From contig CAJMLY010000010.1 of the NCBI GenBank assembly GCA_905214425.1, positions 1-63,866 of the forward strand: 63,866 bases of DNA. Direction: 5' to 3'. Position numbers and translations under genes: made by a program. Of the stretch, positions 17,355 through 26,039 are shown in pieces. The notes under the pieces were generated by a model. That model saw only the letters and a program-made list of their open reading frames with translations. It was not told the origin of the DNA and ran no database searches. This DNA comes from an uncultured bacterium. GTDB lineage: Bacteria > Actinomycetota > Coriobacteriia > Coriobacteriales > Coriobacteriaceae. Positions within the stretch are counted from its first letter, which is position 1. Each line of letters begins with the position of its first letter.

Positions 17355-18716
17355 CTAGACCGGCTTGACCTCCAGCTTTATCCCCTCGGCACAGGAGTCA
17401 CCCAAAACATCCGAAAGGGCCCAGGTCGCATATAGCGGCAAATAAAGAACAGCTCCGCTGCGTTCAACGTTGCCTCTCGAGAAAACAATCCCAAGCCTTA
17501 CGCCATATTCGGCCGTATCAAGCACATGACCGAGCGCGGCGTGCGCGTGGTAATAGGAACCCGATTTAACCTCGATCGGAACAGCCGTTCCATCCGGTCC
17601 GTCGACCACAAAGTCCACTTCGCCGCGCTTCTTTGTCTGATAGTAGTAAAGCTGGCGATTTTGGGCAGTCAGCTGCTGGGCCACCACGTTTTCGTAAATA
17701 CCGCCCAGATTGGGTTCCTTGCTATCAAGATACGCCGCCTGGGCGACGCCAACGGGGTAGCGCGCCATCAACATGCCCGTATCCGATTGGTATAGCTTGA
17801 ACTGCGATGGCCGTGCCGTCTTGAGCAGGGGCGACTTTGGCTCGGTTACGATATCCGCCTTGAGAGCAACGCCGGCATCGACAAGCCAGACAAAATCTCG
17901 CTGGTACTTGTCGTAATGCGCCTTGAGGTCAATGGAATTGAGCACGAAGCGTTTGTTTTCGCCCTCGAGCATAATAGGGAGCTGATCGTAAATGCTCTGC
18001 ACCTGAAGGGCTCGCCCGCTTGCATACTTGGAGATATCCCGCCGGTACTGTTCGTTGAGCTCTGACTGTAGCTGACGAACAGAGGCAAGGTCGCCCCGCG
18101 TGTCAAGGAAACGCTGCACGACCTCTGGCATTCCACCGACAACGGTATAGGTCCTGAAGTTTGCCATCATCGCGTCGTGAATGTAATCAGGAATGGGCTT
18201 CTCGCTGATACACGCGTCGCGTATCGTTTGGCGAGCTCCCTCGCTCACCCCGATCGCCCAGCAAAACTCCTCGAAATCGAGCGGGAACATCCTAAGCTCG
18301 TGAACATATCCCACGGGATAGGACCTAACGACCTTGAACTGGGTCCCGAGCATTGACCCCGAAAACGCCCAGCGGCACCTCCCGTCCTCAACAAGGAACT
18401 TTGCCATCGTCATGATGTCGGGGGCCTCTTGGACCTCATCGATAAACACGAGCGTTTTGCCCGGTGCTATCGGCTTTCCCGAGAGAAGCGTCACCCTGCT
18501 GATGAAATCGTCGGCATCCCGTGCCTCGAGAAGAGCATCTTTTGCCTGGCGATTTTCCATGAGGTTGAGCTCGATGTAGGTTGCATGGCTGGCTTTGCCA
18601 AATGCGCGAATCGAATAGCTTTTGCCGATCTGGCGAGAACCCGTGATGAATAAGGCCTTTTGCTCGGCAGACTTCAGCCAACGCTCCAGCTCTGCCGCTA
18701 TTTTCCTACGCAGCAT
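17355..18716 (-). CDS. AAA-type ATPase with DUF4143
   Basis: A 453-residue protein of the bacterial AAA_14/DUF4143 family. Walker A is FITGSRQIGKSYS, Walker B LVFIDEVQEAP, and sensor region WAFSGSMLG. The C-terminal DUF4143 part ends with a restriction-endonuclease-like segment (KKRGEVDFVVDG...VPIEVKSG, the D-x(n)-E-x-K pattern). These proteins are widespread, often accessory, and of unsettled role; no toxin partner is visible here. The ATG at 18716 has GAGGGGAGA upstream, better than a start 24 bases earlier. Flanked by REP palindromes on both sides. Confidence 0.85.
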   Translation of the reverse strand: MLRRKIAAELERWLKSAEQKALFITGSRQIGKSYSIRAFGKASHATYIELNLMENRQAKDALLEARDADDFISRVTLLSGKPIAPGKTLVFIDEVQEAPDIMTMAKFLVEDGRCRWAFSGSMLGTQFKVVRSYPVGYVHELRMFPLDFEEFCWAIGVSEGARQTIRDACISEKPIPDYIHDAMMANFRTYTVVGGMPEVVQRFLDTRGDLASVRQLQSELNEQYRRDISKYASGRALQVQSIYDQLPIMLEGENKRFVLNSIDLKAHYDKYQRDFVWLVDAGVALKADIVTEPKSPLLKTARPSQFKLYQSDTGMLMARYPVGVAQAAYLDSKEPNLGGIYENVVAQQLTAQNRQLYYYQTKKRGEVDFVVDGPDGTAVPIEVKSGSYYHAHAALGHVLDTAEYGVRLGIVFSRGNVERSGAVLYLPLYATWALSDVLGDSCAEGIKLEVKPV

Positions 18717-18859
18717 AGGCTCTCCCCTCAGTGTCATCAAATGAAATGCAAAGTTTTATACGCTTGATTATCAATGAAACGCAGAATTTTTAGAACCTAA
18801 AATCGGATGAAATGCAGAGATTTGAGATTAGAAGCAAAAAAGAAGGAACACCACCCGCG

Positions 18860-18892
18860 AATGTGACAAAGGGACTGTCCCTTTGTCACATT
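18860..18892. repeat. REP-like palindrome, copy D
   Basis: AATGTGACAAAGGGAC-T-GTCCCTTTGTCACATT: essentially perfect 16-bp arms around one base, 8 bases beyond the stop of the Cys-rich gene. The best copy in the window. Confidence 0.85.
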
Positions 18893-18900
18893 GCGCTCGA

Positions 18901-19233
18901 CTACTCGTCGACGATCTCGGCAAGCCAGACGTTCAGCGTATCAATCTCGGGGCAGCAGAACTTTGCCGTACCGGGCTCGTTACCGGGCACGGTTCCGCCA
19001 TAGCGCAGGATATCGATATAGGGAAAGCCCACATGGCAGGCCATGGCGCACATCTTGCCGCGGTCGCGATCGAAATCAAAGACGTCGCCCGGCTTGTGAC
19101 CATGATGGCAGCGGCACGTCCCCAGCTGGTCCACACAGCTCACGCGGATACGCGGACGCTTGCCACGCGGGGCGCCGAGCGGCTTGTTCTCGTCGGCGAA
19201 TCCGTCGGCACCGCCCTCGCCGGCGTTACTCAT
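18901..19233 (-). CDS. Small cysteine-rich TIGR04076-type protein
   Basis: A 110-residue protein with seven cysteines in the order SCVD, TCRCHHGHKPGDVF, MCAMAC, FCCPE. The pattern C-x-C...GHKxGDVFEFD...C...ILxxGG...FCCP matches proteins grouped as TIGR04076, whose function is unknown; metal or cofactor binding is plausible. Its ATG overlaps the stop of the upstream kinase gene (ATGAGTAA at 19233-19226), so the two are translationally coupled. Residues 1-26 are polar and poorly conserved-looking. Confidence 0.75.
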   Translation of the reverse strand: MSNAGEGGADGFADENKPLGAPRGKRPRIRVSCVDQLGTCRCHHGHKPGDVFDFDRDRGKMCAMACHVGFPYIDILRYGGTVPGNEPGTAKFCCPEIDTLNVWLAEIVDE

Positions 19234-20050
19234 GGTCAATCACATCCAGGCAGGCCTCGATGGGAAGGCCGGCCGACTTGTCCTCTTGGTCGGCATTGCG
19301 CTCGATAAGCTCGGCCACCACACGCATGGCATCGGACGTCGCGCGCTGCAGACTCCAGCCCGCCATAACGCGACCCACGAGCACCGCCGAGAACGTGTCG
19401 CCCGTGCCCGGGAAATAGACCGGAATGAACTCAAAGGGAATCGTGAAGTACTCCCCCGCTACATGGTCGTAACCGATAACCGCGTTCGTGCCATTGACCA
19501 CGGCGCTCGTAATGACCACCGACTTGGCACCCAACTCGCGCACGGCGTCCACAAGGGCGCGGGCCTCATCGGGCGTGATCTGCTCTGCAATAGGCGTATC
19601 GGCGAGCAGACAGGCCTCGGTGTAGTTGGGCACCGCGTAGTCTGCGCACTCCAGCAGGTGCCGCATGAGGCCAATCGTGGACTCGGGCACGCCGGCATAG
19701 AGCTTGCCGTTGTCACCCATGATGGGATCGACGAACACCTTGGTGCCCTTTTGCGCACGGCGGTGGCAAAAGTCCGAGATGATGCGCGTCTCTTCCTCGG
19801 TCACGATAAAGCCGGTCGAGATGGCGTCGAACTCAAAGCCGAGCTCCTCCCAGATAGCGAGGCTTTGGCGCACGTACTCGGTGGTGTCGTGGATGTAGAA
19901 CTTGGGGTAGTTGAGCGTGTCGGAAACGAGCGCCGTCGGCAAGTTATGGATACGGTAGCCCATGTGCGACAGTACCGGCAGCATGGCGGAAAGCGCGACC
20001 TTGCCGTAGCCGCACATATCGTTGATCAGCAGCAGCTGAGTGTTCTTCAT
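19226..20050 (-). CDS. Pyridoxamine/pyridoxal kinase-like PfkB-family kinase
   Basis: A 274-residue ribokinase-superfamily kinase of the PdxY/PdxK type. N-terminal INDMCGYGKVALSAMLPVLSHMG and ALVSDTLNYP resemble the vitamin-B6-binding segment; VFVDPIMGDNGKLY and the anion-hole motif PGTGDTFSAVL (catalytic Asp) are typical. It would phosphorylate pyridoxal/pyridoxamine in the PLP salvage pathway. The ATG at 20050 with GGGAGACCC upstream is chosen over a longer frame. The downstream Cys-rich gene is coupled to it by an 8-base overlap. A hydroxymethylpyrimidine kinase is a less likely alternative. Confidence 0.82.
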   Translation of the reverse strand: MKNTQLLLINDMCGYGKVALSAMLPVLSHMGYRIHNLPTALVSDTLNYPKFYIHDTTEYVRQSLAIWEELGFEFDAISTGFIVTEEETRIISDFCHRRAQKGTKVFVDPIMGDNGKLYAGVPESTIGLMRHLLECADYAVPNYTEACLLADTPIAEQITPDEARALVDAVRELGAKSVVITSAVVNGTNAVIGYDHVAGEYFTIPFEFIPVYFPGTGDTFSAVLVGRVMAGWSLQRATSDAMRVVAELIERNADQEDKSAGLPIEACLDVIDHE

Positions 20051-20249
20051 GAGGGTCTCCCTTGTTTCGGGCGCGGCGCGACAGCGCCACAGTGCGACTA
20101 AGTGTAGCGCAGGGGGCATTGCGAGCGGGCGGTGGCGCCGTGGAGGTCAAATTGTTGCGGAAAGGTTTCGGAAAATGATCCCTTTTTCCTCCGTCCCCAA
20201 GGGATCACATGCACCGAAGCGGACCGTGGCGGAATCACGGGTTGAGGAC

Positions 20250-20397
20250 GGACAGCGAAAGCGTTCCTAAGCGAGCAAGGTGACGTGAAAGAGGAGGGCA
20301 TAGGCCTTGTGGCCATGCCCGACGATTGAACGTCAGATTGCCGCTTAGGAACGCTTGCAGCGTCGAGCGGTTACGGCGTTTGGCAAAACGCCGTAAC
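20250..20397. repeat. Structured element family II, copy 3
   Basis: Occupies much of the 20051-20497 gap. A perfect 15-bp outer stem (20259-20273/20342-20356, core GCGTTCCTAAGCG/CGCTTAGGAACGC) encloses the hairpin GGGCAT-a-GGCC-TTGT-GGCC-ATGCCC. The linker GCAGCGTCGA and a hairpin GTTACGGCG...CGCCGTAAC (20370-20397) follow. Compared with copies at 4870 and 59161 the stem sequences differ but pairing is kept, and the linker is constant. Confidence 0.75.
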
Positions 20398-20413
20398 TAT
20401 AAAGTTTGGTACC

Positions 20414-20473
20414 TTGACATTTATTTACCGTGCTCCTAAATTGGTTAGGCACAAAACAATTCAACTACCTAAC
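20414..20473 (+). promoter_or_regulatory. marR-ABC operon promoter and likely MarR operator
   Basis: A clear -35 TTGACA (20414-20419), 17-base spacer and -10 TAAATT (20437-20442). Overlapping the start region is an inverted repeat GTTAGG (20444-20449) / CCTAAC (20468-20473), well placed for autorepression by the MarR protein. The gene starts at 20498 with AAAGGAG. Confidence 0.65.
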
Positions 20474-20497
20474 TAAAGAAAGGAGCGAAGCTTAGAT

Positions 20498-21001
20498 ATG
20501 TGTGTTGAACCACTCGTCCTTCCGCATGAGCCCGGCGGTGACCCGTCGCAACCGGTAGACATACCCGAAGCGGTCAGCGCCGAAGACAAACTCGCCAAGC
20601 GCATCCTGAGCGGCCTGGGCTTTTGCGGCCATTACATGCATTTTCATGGCGGAGGCGTGTCCGGCAAGGCGCCCATCATCTGCCTGCTGGCCAAGCAACC
20701 CGGCGGCGAGATGTCGCAGCAGGAACTCGGCATGCACTTTGACCTCAAGCCGGGGTCGCTTTCCGAGATCCTGTCCAAGCTCGAGCTCAACGGCCTCATC
20801 GAGCGCAGCCGTAACCCCAAGGATCGACGGCAGCTCACCATTCGCCTGACCGAAACCGGCCGGGAAAACGCCCGCATCGACCAGGCGGCCCGCATTCGCT
20901 TTAGAGAGCAAGCCTTTAGTGCCCTCACCCACGATGAGCGCGAGCAGCTCGCCGAAATGCTCGAGAAAATCCGTGTAACCTGGGAGGAACTGGATGATTA
21001 A
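20498..21001 (+). CDS. MarR-family transcriptional regulator
   Basis: A 167-residue winged-helix regulator. The recognition region GGEMSQQELGMHFDLKPGSLSEILSKLELNGLIERSRNPKDRRQLTIRLTETG is typical MarR. It is the first gene of an operon with a two-subunit ABC exporter, overlapping the next gene by 8 bases (ATGATTAA). It probably represses the operon until it binds a toxic or signalling ligand. An inverted repeat in the promoter (GTTAGG/CCTAAC) is its likely site. The N-terminal 25 residues before the HTH are longer than average. Confidence 0.88.
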   Translation: MCVEPLVLPHEPGGDPSQPVDIPEAVSAEDKLAKRILSGLGFCGHYMHFHGGGVSGKAPIICLLAKQPGGEMSQQELGMHFDLKPGSLSEILSKLELNGLIERSRNPKDRRQLTIRLTETGRENARIDQAARIRFREQAFSALTHDEREQLAEMLEKIRVTWEELDD

Positions 21002-22808
21002 AACCCTCATGGGAAGCATCCGCGACTATATGAAAGTCACCGTTGCCACGCCGCTGCTCGTGCTTGGCGAGGTGCTCTGCGAGATGCTGATTCCATTTAT
21101 CACCGCCAACCTGATCGACGCTATCAAAGACGGCGCCACCGTAGCCGAGATGCTTCCCACCGCAGGCTTTTTGGTGCTCATCGCGCTGACGTCGCTTGCT
21201 TTTGGCGCCGCGGCCGGCGTCACCTGCAGCCATGCGAGCTGCGGCTTTGCCAAGAACCTGCGTCACGACCTGTTCTACAAGATCCAGACGTTCAGCTTTG
21301 CCAACATCGATGAGTTCTCGAGCTCCTCGCTCGTCACGCGCCTGACCACCGATATCAACAACGTGCAGCAGGCCTTTATGATGATCATCCGTATCGCCGT
21401 GCGCGCGCCGCTGGTATTGATCTTCGCCTTTACCATGGCGTTTATCATGGGCGGCAGCGTCGCCATGGTCTACCTGGTCATCATTCCGCTGCTGGGCTTT
21501 GGACTGTTCTTTATCATCTTTAAGGTGCGCCCCATCTTCTCGCGCGTGTTCCACAAGTACGATGCCCTTAACGAGTCCGTCGAGGAAAACGTCACCGGCA
21601 TGCGCGTGGTCAAGAGCTATGTGCGCGAAGACTTTGAGAAGGAGAAGTTCGCGACCGCCGCGCGCGACGTCCAGATGGACTTCACCCGCGCCGAGAAGCT
21701 GCTCGCCTTTAACAACCCCATGATGAACATCTGCGTCAACGGCGCGTTTGTCGTCATCATCTACCTGGGCTCCAAGCTCATCATCACGAGCCAGGGCACG
21801 CTGTTCGACGTGGGCCAGCTCTCCTCGACCTTTACCTATGGTTTCCAGATTCTCATGAGCCTGATGCAGCTGTCGATGATCTTTGTCATGGTGACCATGG
21901 CCGACGAATCGGCACACCGCATTGCCGAGGTGCTGGCCGCCGAGCCCACGATCGCCGATCCCGCCGAGCCCGTGCTCGAGGTTGCCGACGGTTCCATCGA
22001 CTTTGACCACGTGAGCTTTAAGTATTCCAAGCATGCGAAGCGCCAGGCGCTCGACGATATCGACCTGCACATTACGAGCGGCGAGACCATCGGCATCATC
22101 GGCGGCACCGGCTCGGCCAAGTCCACGCTCGTAAACCTCATCGCCCGCCTGTACGACACCACCGAAGGCGCTGTGCGCGTGGGCGGCGTGGACGTGCGCG
22201 ACTACGACCTGGACGCGCTGCGTCACCAGGTCGCCATGGTGCTGCAGAAAAACGTGCTGTTTAGCGGCACCGTCGCCGAGAACCTGCGTTGGGGCGACCC
22301 GAACGCCACCGACGAGGAAGTCCGCGAGGCAGCGCATCTGGCCTGCGCCGACGAGTTTGTCGACGGTTTCCCCAAGGGCTACGACACCTGGATCGAACAG
22401 GGCGGCTCCAATGTTTCCGGCGGTCAGAAGCAGCGCCTGTGCATTGCGCGCGCCCTGCTGCGTCGCCCCAAGATCTTGATCCTGGACGACTCAACCAGCG
22501 CCGTCGACACCAAGACCGACGCCAAGATCCGCGCAGGGCTGGCAAGCTATCTGCCCAACACGACCAAGCTCATCATCGCCCAGCGCATCAGCTCCGTGCA
22601 GGACGCAGACCGCATCATCGTCATGGAGGGCGGCCGTATCGCGCAGATCGGCAACCATGACGAGCTACTCAAGACGAGCGAGATCTACCGCGAGACCTTT
22701 ACCTCGCAAAACAAGATGTCTGCTGAGGGCGAAGGGGCCGTCGAGGCCGACACCGAGGCATCCGCAACGCAAGCTCAGACCCAGGAAGGAGGCGAGGCAC
22801 ATGAGTAA
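20994..22808 (+). CDS. Heterodimeric ABC exporter subunit, degenerate ATP site
   Basis: A 604-residue type-IV (MsbA/LmrCD-like) half-exporter: six TM helices in residues 1-320, then an NBD. Walker A reads GGTGSAKST (Ala in place of Gly before Lys), Walker B ILILDDSTSAVD has Asp instead of catalytic Glu, and the switch region IAQRISSV has Gln for His. The signature VSGGQ is canonical. This is the pattern of the inactive-site subunit in asymmetric exporters such as LmrCD or TM287/288. It overlaps marR and the partner gene by 8 bases each, so all three are co-translated. C-terminal 30 residues are Glu/Ala/Thr-rich. Confidence 0.9.
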   Translation: MIKTLMGSIRDYMKVTVATPLLVLGEVLCEMLIPFITANLIDAIKDGATVAEMLPTAGFLVLIALTSLAFGAAAGVTCSHASCGFAKNLRHDLFYKIQTFSFANIDEFSSSSLVTRLTTDINNVQQAFMMIIRIAVRAPLVLIFAFTMAFIMGGSVAMVYLVIIPLLGFGLFFIIFKVRPIFSRVFHKYDALNESVEENVTGMRVVKSYVREDFEKEKFATAARDVQMDFTRAEKLLAFNNPMMNICVNGAFVVIIYLGSKLIITSQGTLFDVGQLSSTFTYGFQILMSLMQLSMIFVMVTMADESAHRIAEVLAAEPTIADPAEPVLEVADGSIDFDHVSFKYSKHAKRQALDDIDLHITSGETIGIIGGTGSAKSTLVNLIARLYDTTEGAVRVGGVDVRDYDLDALRHQVAMVLQKNVLFSGTVAENLRWGDPNATDEEVREAAHLACADEFVDGFPKGYDTWIEQGGSNVSGGQKQRLCIARALLRRPKILILDDSTSAVDTKTDAKIRAGLASYLPNTTKLIIAQRISSVQDADRIIVMEGGRIAQIGNHDELLKTSEIYRETFTSQNKMSAEGEGAVEADTEASATQAQTQEGGEAHE

Positions 22809-24720
22809 GGCAACGACCGCCGAGCGCGCGCTCAACCGTAAGGGCGGCACCATGTCGCGCCTCATCAAGACGCTCTTTGGCTTCTATCCCGTGCTTTTGC
22901 CCCTTGTCGTCGTCGGCGTGGTACTCTGCGCCATCATCAACTCCATCGGCGCGACCTTCCTTCAGAGCGCCCTGCAGATTATTAGCGAATCGTGGCAGTC
23001 GGGCGACTGGACGACCGCGCAGCCCAAGATTCTGAAGCTCGTGACCACCCTCGCCTGCATCTACGGCGTCGGCATCCTGTCCTCGCTGTTCTGGAACCGC
23101 GCCATGGCCATCGTCACGCAGGGCTCGCTCGAGAAGCTGCGCGAGAAGATGTTCAACCGCATGCAGGACCTGCCGATCCGCTACTTCGACACGCACCAGC
23201 GCGGCGATATCATGAGCCACTACACCAACGACATCGATACGCTGCGCCAGATGATCAGTCAGTCGCTGCCCAACCTGCTCATGACGATCATCATCATCGT
23301 CACGGTGTTCTTTATCATGCTGTACTACAGTGTGTGGATGTGCCTGGTCATCATCGCCGGCGTCGCCTTTATGACCTTTATGACCAAGCTGCTCGGCTCC
23401 AACTCCGCGCGTTTCTTCATTGCACAGCAGACCGAACTCGGCGTGGTCGAGGGCCATATCGAGGAAGTCATGAACGGCCAGAAAGTCGTCAAGGCGTTCT
23501 GCCACGAGTCTGCCGCCGAGGCTGATTTTGACGAGCGCAACGAAAAGCTCTTCGAGGTCTCACAGAAGGCCAACATGTACGCCAACATCCTCATGCCCAT
23601 CCTTATGAACCTGGGCAACTTGCTCTACGTGCTGGTGGCCCTTGCCGGCGGCATTTTCCTGGCGCTGGGCGTGCCCAACCTGAGCATCTCGGGCATGGCG
23701 CTGTCCATCGCCGTCGTGGTGCCGTTCCTTAACATGACCAAGCAGTTCTGCGGACAGATCGGCCAGATCTCGCAGCAGATCAACGCCGTGGTCATGGGTC
23801 TGGCCGGCGCCGACCGCATCTTTGAGCTCATCGATGAGGAGCCCGAGGCCGACGAAGGCTACGTGACGCTCGTCAACGCGCAGGTAAACCCCGAGACCTG
23901 GGAGCTCGAGGAGGCCGACCACCATACTGGCATGTGGGCATGGAAGCATCCGCACCGTGCAACCGGCGAGATCGAGTACGTACCGCTGCGCGGCGACCTG
24001 GTCATGGACAACGTCGACTTTGGCTACACGCCCGACCACGAGGTGCTGCACGGCGTGTCCGTGTTTGCCAAGCCGGGCCAGAAGGTCGCGTTTGTCGGTG
24101 CCACCGGTGCCGGCAAGACGACCATCACCAACCTCATCAACCGCTTCTATGACATCGCCGACGGCAAGATCCGCTACGACGGCATCAACGTCAACAAGAT
24201 CCGCAAGGCCGACCTGCGCCGAAGCCTGGGCGTCGTGCTGCAGGACGTGAACCTGTTCACCGGCACCGTGATGGATAACATCCGCTACGGCAACCTGGAT
24301 GCGACCGACGAGGAGTGCATCGCGGCGGCCAAGCTCGCGGGCGCGGACGACTTTATCACCCGCCTGCCCGACGGCTACGACACGATGCTCACCGGCAACG
24401 GCGCACAGCTGTCGCAGGGTCAGCGCCAGCTGATCTCGATCGCACGCGCTGCCGTCGCCGATCCGCCGGCGATGATTCTGGACGAGGCCACGTCGAGCAT
24501 CGACACCCGCACCGAGGCCATCGTGCAGGCAGGCATGGACAAGCTCATGGAGGGCCGCACGACATTTGTCATCGCGCACCGCCTCTCCACTGTGCGCAAC
24601 TCCGACGCGATCATCTGCCTGGACCACGGCCGCATCATCGAGCGCGGCAACCACGACGAACTGATCGCCAAGCGCGGGTATTACTACCAGCTCTACACCG
24701 GAGCGTTTGAGCTGGAGTAG
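22801..24720 (+). CDS. Heterodimeric ABC exporter subunit, catalytic ATP site
   Basis: A 639-residue partner half-exporter. The NBD has normal Walker A (GATGAGKTT), Walker B with Glu (MILDEATSSID) and the switch His (IAHRLSTV), but a degenerate signature LSQGQ. In the heterodimer that signature faces the partner's degenerate Walker site, leaving one active and one inactive ATP site. An insertion of about 45 residues (DHHTGMWAWKHPHR region) lies between TMD and NBD. ATG at 22801 with AGGAAGGAGG upstream, overlapping the previous stop (ATGAGTAA). Likely exports a drug, lipid or peptide under MarR control. Confidence 0.9.
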   Translation: MSKATTAERALNRKGGTMSRLIKTLFGFYPVLLPLVVVGVVLCAIINSIGATFLQSALQIISESWQSGDWTTAQPKILKLVTTLACIYGVGILSSLFWNRAMAIVTQGSLEKLREKMFNRMQDLPIRYFDTHQRGDIMSHYTNDIDTLRQMISQSLPNLLMTIIIIVTVFFIMLYYSVWMCLVIIAGVAFMTFMTKLLGSNSARFFIAQQTELGVVEGHIEEVMNGQKVVKAFCHESAAEADFDERNEKLFEVSQKANMYANILMPILMNLGNLLYVLVALAGGIFLALGVPNLSISGMALSIAVVVPFLNMTKQFCGQIGQISQQINAVVMGLAGADRIFELIDEEPEADEGYVTLVNAQVNPETWELEEADHHTGMWAWKHPHRATGEIEYVPLRGDLVMDNVDFGYTPDHEVLHGVSVFAKPGQKVAFVGATGAGKTTITNLINRFYDIADGKIRYDGINVNKIRKADLRRSLGVVLQDVNLFTGTVMDNIRYGNLDATDEECIAAAKLAGADDFITRLPDGYDTMLTGNGAQLSQGQRQLISIARAAVADPPAMILDEATSSIDTRTEAIVQAGMDKLMEGRTTFVIAHRLSTVRNSDAIICLDHGRIIERGNHDELIAKRGYYYQLYTGAFELE

Positions 24721-24734
24721 GACCGATTACTGAC

Positions 24735-24844
24735 GGAGGGTGCCCCGGGGACGGGCGGGGTATTTCCTCCGTGCTCAAACATTCTCGCTGCGCTGCGAAA
24801 CTGCGCGCGGAGGAAATACCCCGCCCGTCCCCGGGGCACCCTCC
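24735..24844. repeat. Very long inverted repeat, 36-bp perfect arms
   Basis: Arms 24735-24770 and 24809-24844 are exact complements over 36 bp, extremely GC-rich (GTGCCCCGGGGACGGGCGG within the arm), around a 38-base loop containing CGCTGCGCTGCG. It lies just after the ABC exporter gene and before a separate ordinary terminator. No T-run follows and no ORF fits it. Confidence 0.9.
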
Positions 24845-24887
24845 TGTACGCGATTAGCCCGTCATTTAAAACGGAATAAAAGTTAGT

Positions 24888-24920
24888 GAGGCCCTGGCCG
24901 TTTGGCCAGGGCCTCGTTTT
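24888..24920. terminator. Strong bidirectional terminator
   Basis: GAGGCCCTGGCC-gttt-GGCCAGGGCCTC followed by GTTTT, between the ABC exporter operon (plus) and the convergent LysR gene (minus). On the minus strand the stem is followed by ACTAACTTTTATT. Confidence 0.8.
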
Positions 24921-24927
24921 GTGTAAG

Positions 24928-25806
24928 CTACTTGAGGAGTTGGGCCATGGCGTTGACGAATTTTTGGACTTGGAGGGTGGGCTCAAGCGGGTAGTGCAAA
25001 TAGACCGGCACCTCGCGGCCGCATAGGAACGGCACGCCCACAAAGGCCGGGTGCACGCCCGACCACGCTCCGCAGGTGAGCACCGCATCGCCCTTTTCCT
25101 CCGCATCGTTAAAGAGCGCAAAGTCAAAGCTGTCTACGTCGATCACGTCCACGCCGCCGTCGGCCAAAAGATCGATACGCAGGCTGTCCATGGCGTCGTT
25201 GCCGTGACGAAGCACGCGCAGGCGCATGCCTTCCAGGTCGGCGACCGTAATGCGCGTCTTGCGCGCGAGCCGGCTTGTGCGGGGCACATCGATATAAAAC
25301 GGCACATTGACGATGCGGAGCTTTTGGCAGGCGTCGCCCCAGCGCGGGGTCGAAAAACTCGACTGCACCACATCCACCTCGCGCCCCAGGCTGCGCATAA
25401 CGGTTTCACGCTCGTCATAGAGGTCGCTCACCGGGACAATTTCAAAGCGCAACGACGGTTCCAACTCGTGCACGCCCGTCCACATCGACAGCGTCTGGCG
25501 CCCCGGGCACATCATCGACACGCCCAGGCGCACGGCGCCGCCGTCGCCCGCCGCGCGTCGGGCGCGGCGCAACGCATCCTCGGACTGGCGCATGATCGAG
25601 CGCGCATCGTCCACCAGCAGTGCACCCGCCGGCGTCACCTTGACGCCCGAGTGTGAGCGCTCGAACAACGTGATGCCAAACTCGGCCTCGAATCCCGACA
25701 CCTGCTTGACGAGCGCCGGGGTCGACACGCGCAATTTTGCCGCGGCGCGCGAGAAGCTTCCCAGCTCCGCGGCGGCCGTTATGGCCTCGAGTCGTCGATC
25801 GTACAC
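24928..25806 (-). CDS. LysR-family transcriptional regulator
   Basis: A 292-residue LTTR. The N-terminal HTH reads RLEAITAAAELGSFSRAAAKLRVSTPALVKQVSGFEAEFGITLFERSHSGVKVTPAG; the rest is a LysR substrate-binding domain. It is divergent from an SDR/MFS/Gfo-Idh cluster with 233 bases between, the standard layout for control of the neighbouring catabolic genes by a small co-inducer. The effector is unknown. Confidence 0.88.
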   Translation of the reverse strand: MYDRRLEAITAAAELGSFSRAAAKLRVSTPALVKQVSGFEAEFGITLFERSHSGVKVTPAGALLVDDARSIMRQSEDALRRARRAAGDGGAVRLGVSMMCPGRQTLSMWTGVHELEPSLRFEIVPVSDLYDERETVMRSLGREVDVVQSSFSTPRWGDACQKLRIVNVPFYIDVPRTSRLARKTRITVADLEGMRLRVLRHGNDAMDSLRIDLLADGGVDVIDVDSFDFALFNDAEEKGDAVLTCGAWSGVHPAFVGVPFLCGREVPVYLHYPLEPTLQVQKFVNAMAQLLK

Positions 25807-25936
25807 ATCAATCTCCCGTTTCCAGACATATGGCCATGCGTTGCCAAAGGGGGTTGTTTTGGCAGGTCACACACTCAATTAAGAACAAATCGTCTCGCAA
25901 GCTATAAACCACAGGTTTACGCCATTCTAACAAATA

Positions 25937-25959
25937 TGCAATTCACCTGCGCAAATGCA
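25937..25959. promoter_or_regulatory. Possible LysR binding site
   Basis: Imperfect dyad TGCAATT-N9-AAATGCA in the divergent lysR-SDR region, with an additional outer ATGC/GCAT. It resembles T-N11-A type LTTR sites. Only symmetry and location support it. Confidence 0.3.
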
Positions 25960-26039
25960 AAGCATACGATAACCAGCGAAAACCACGTGGGTCGATTAAT
26001 GGGAGCGACCCACCGGGAGGCACAAGAAGGGAAGTTCCT

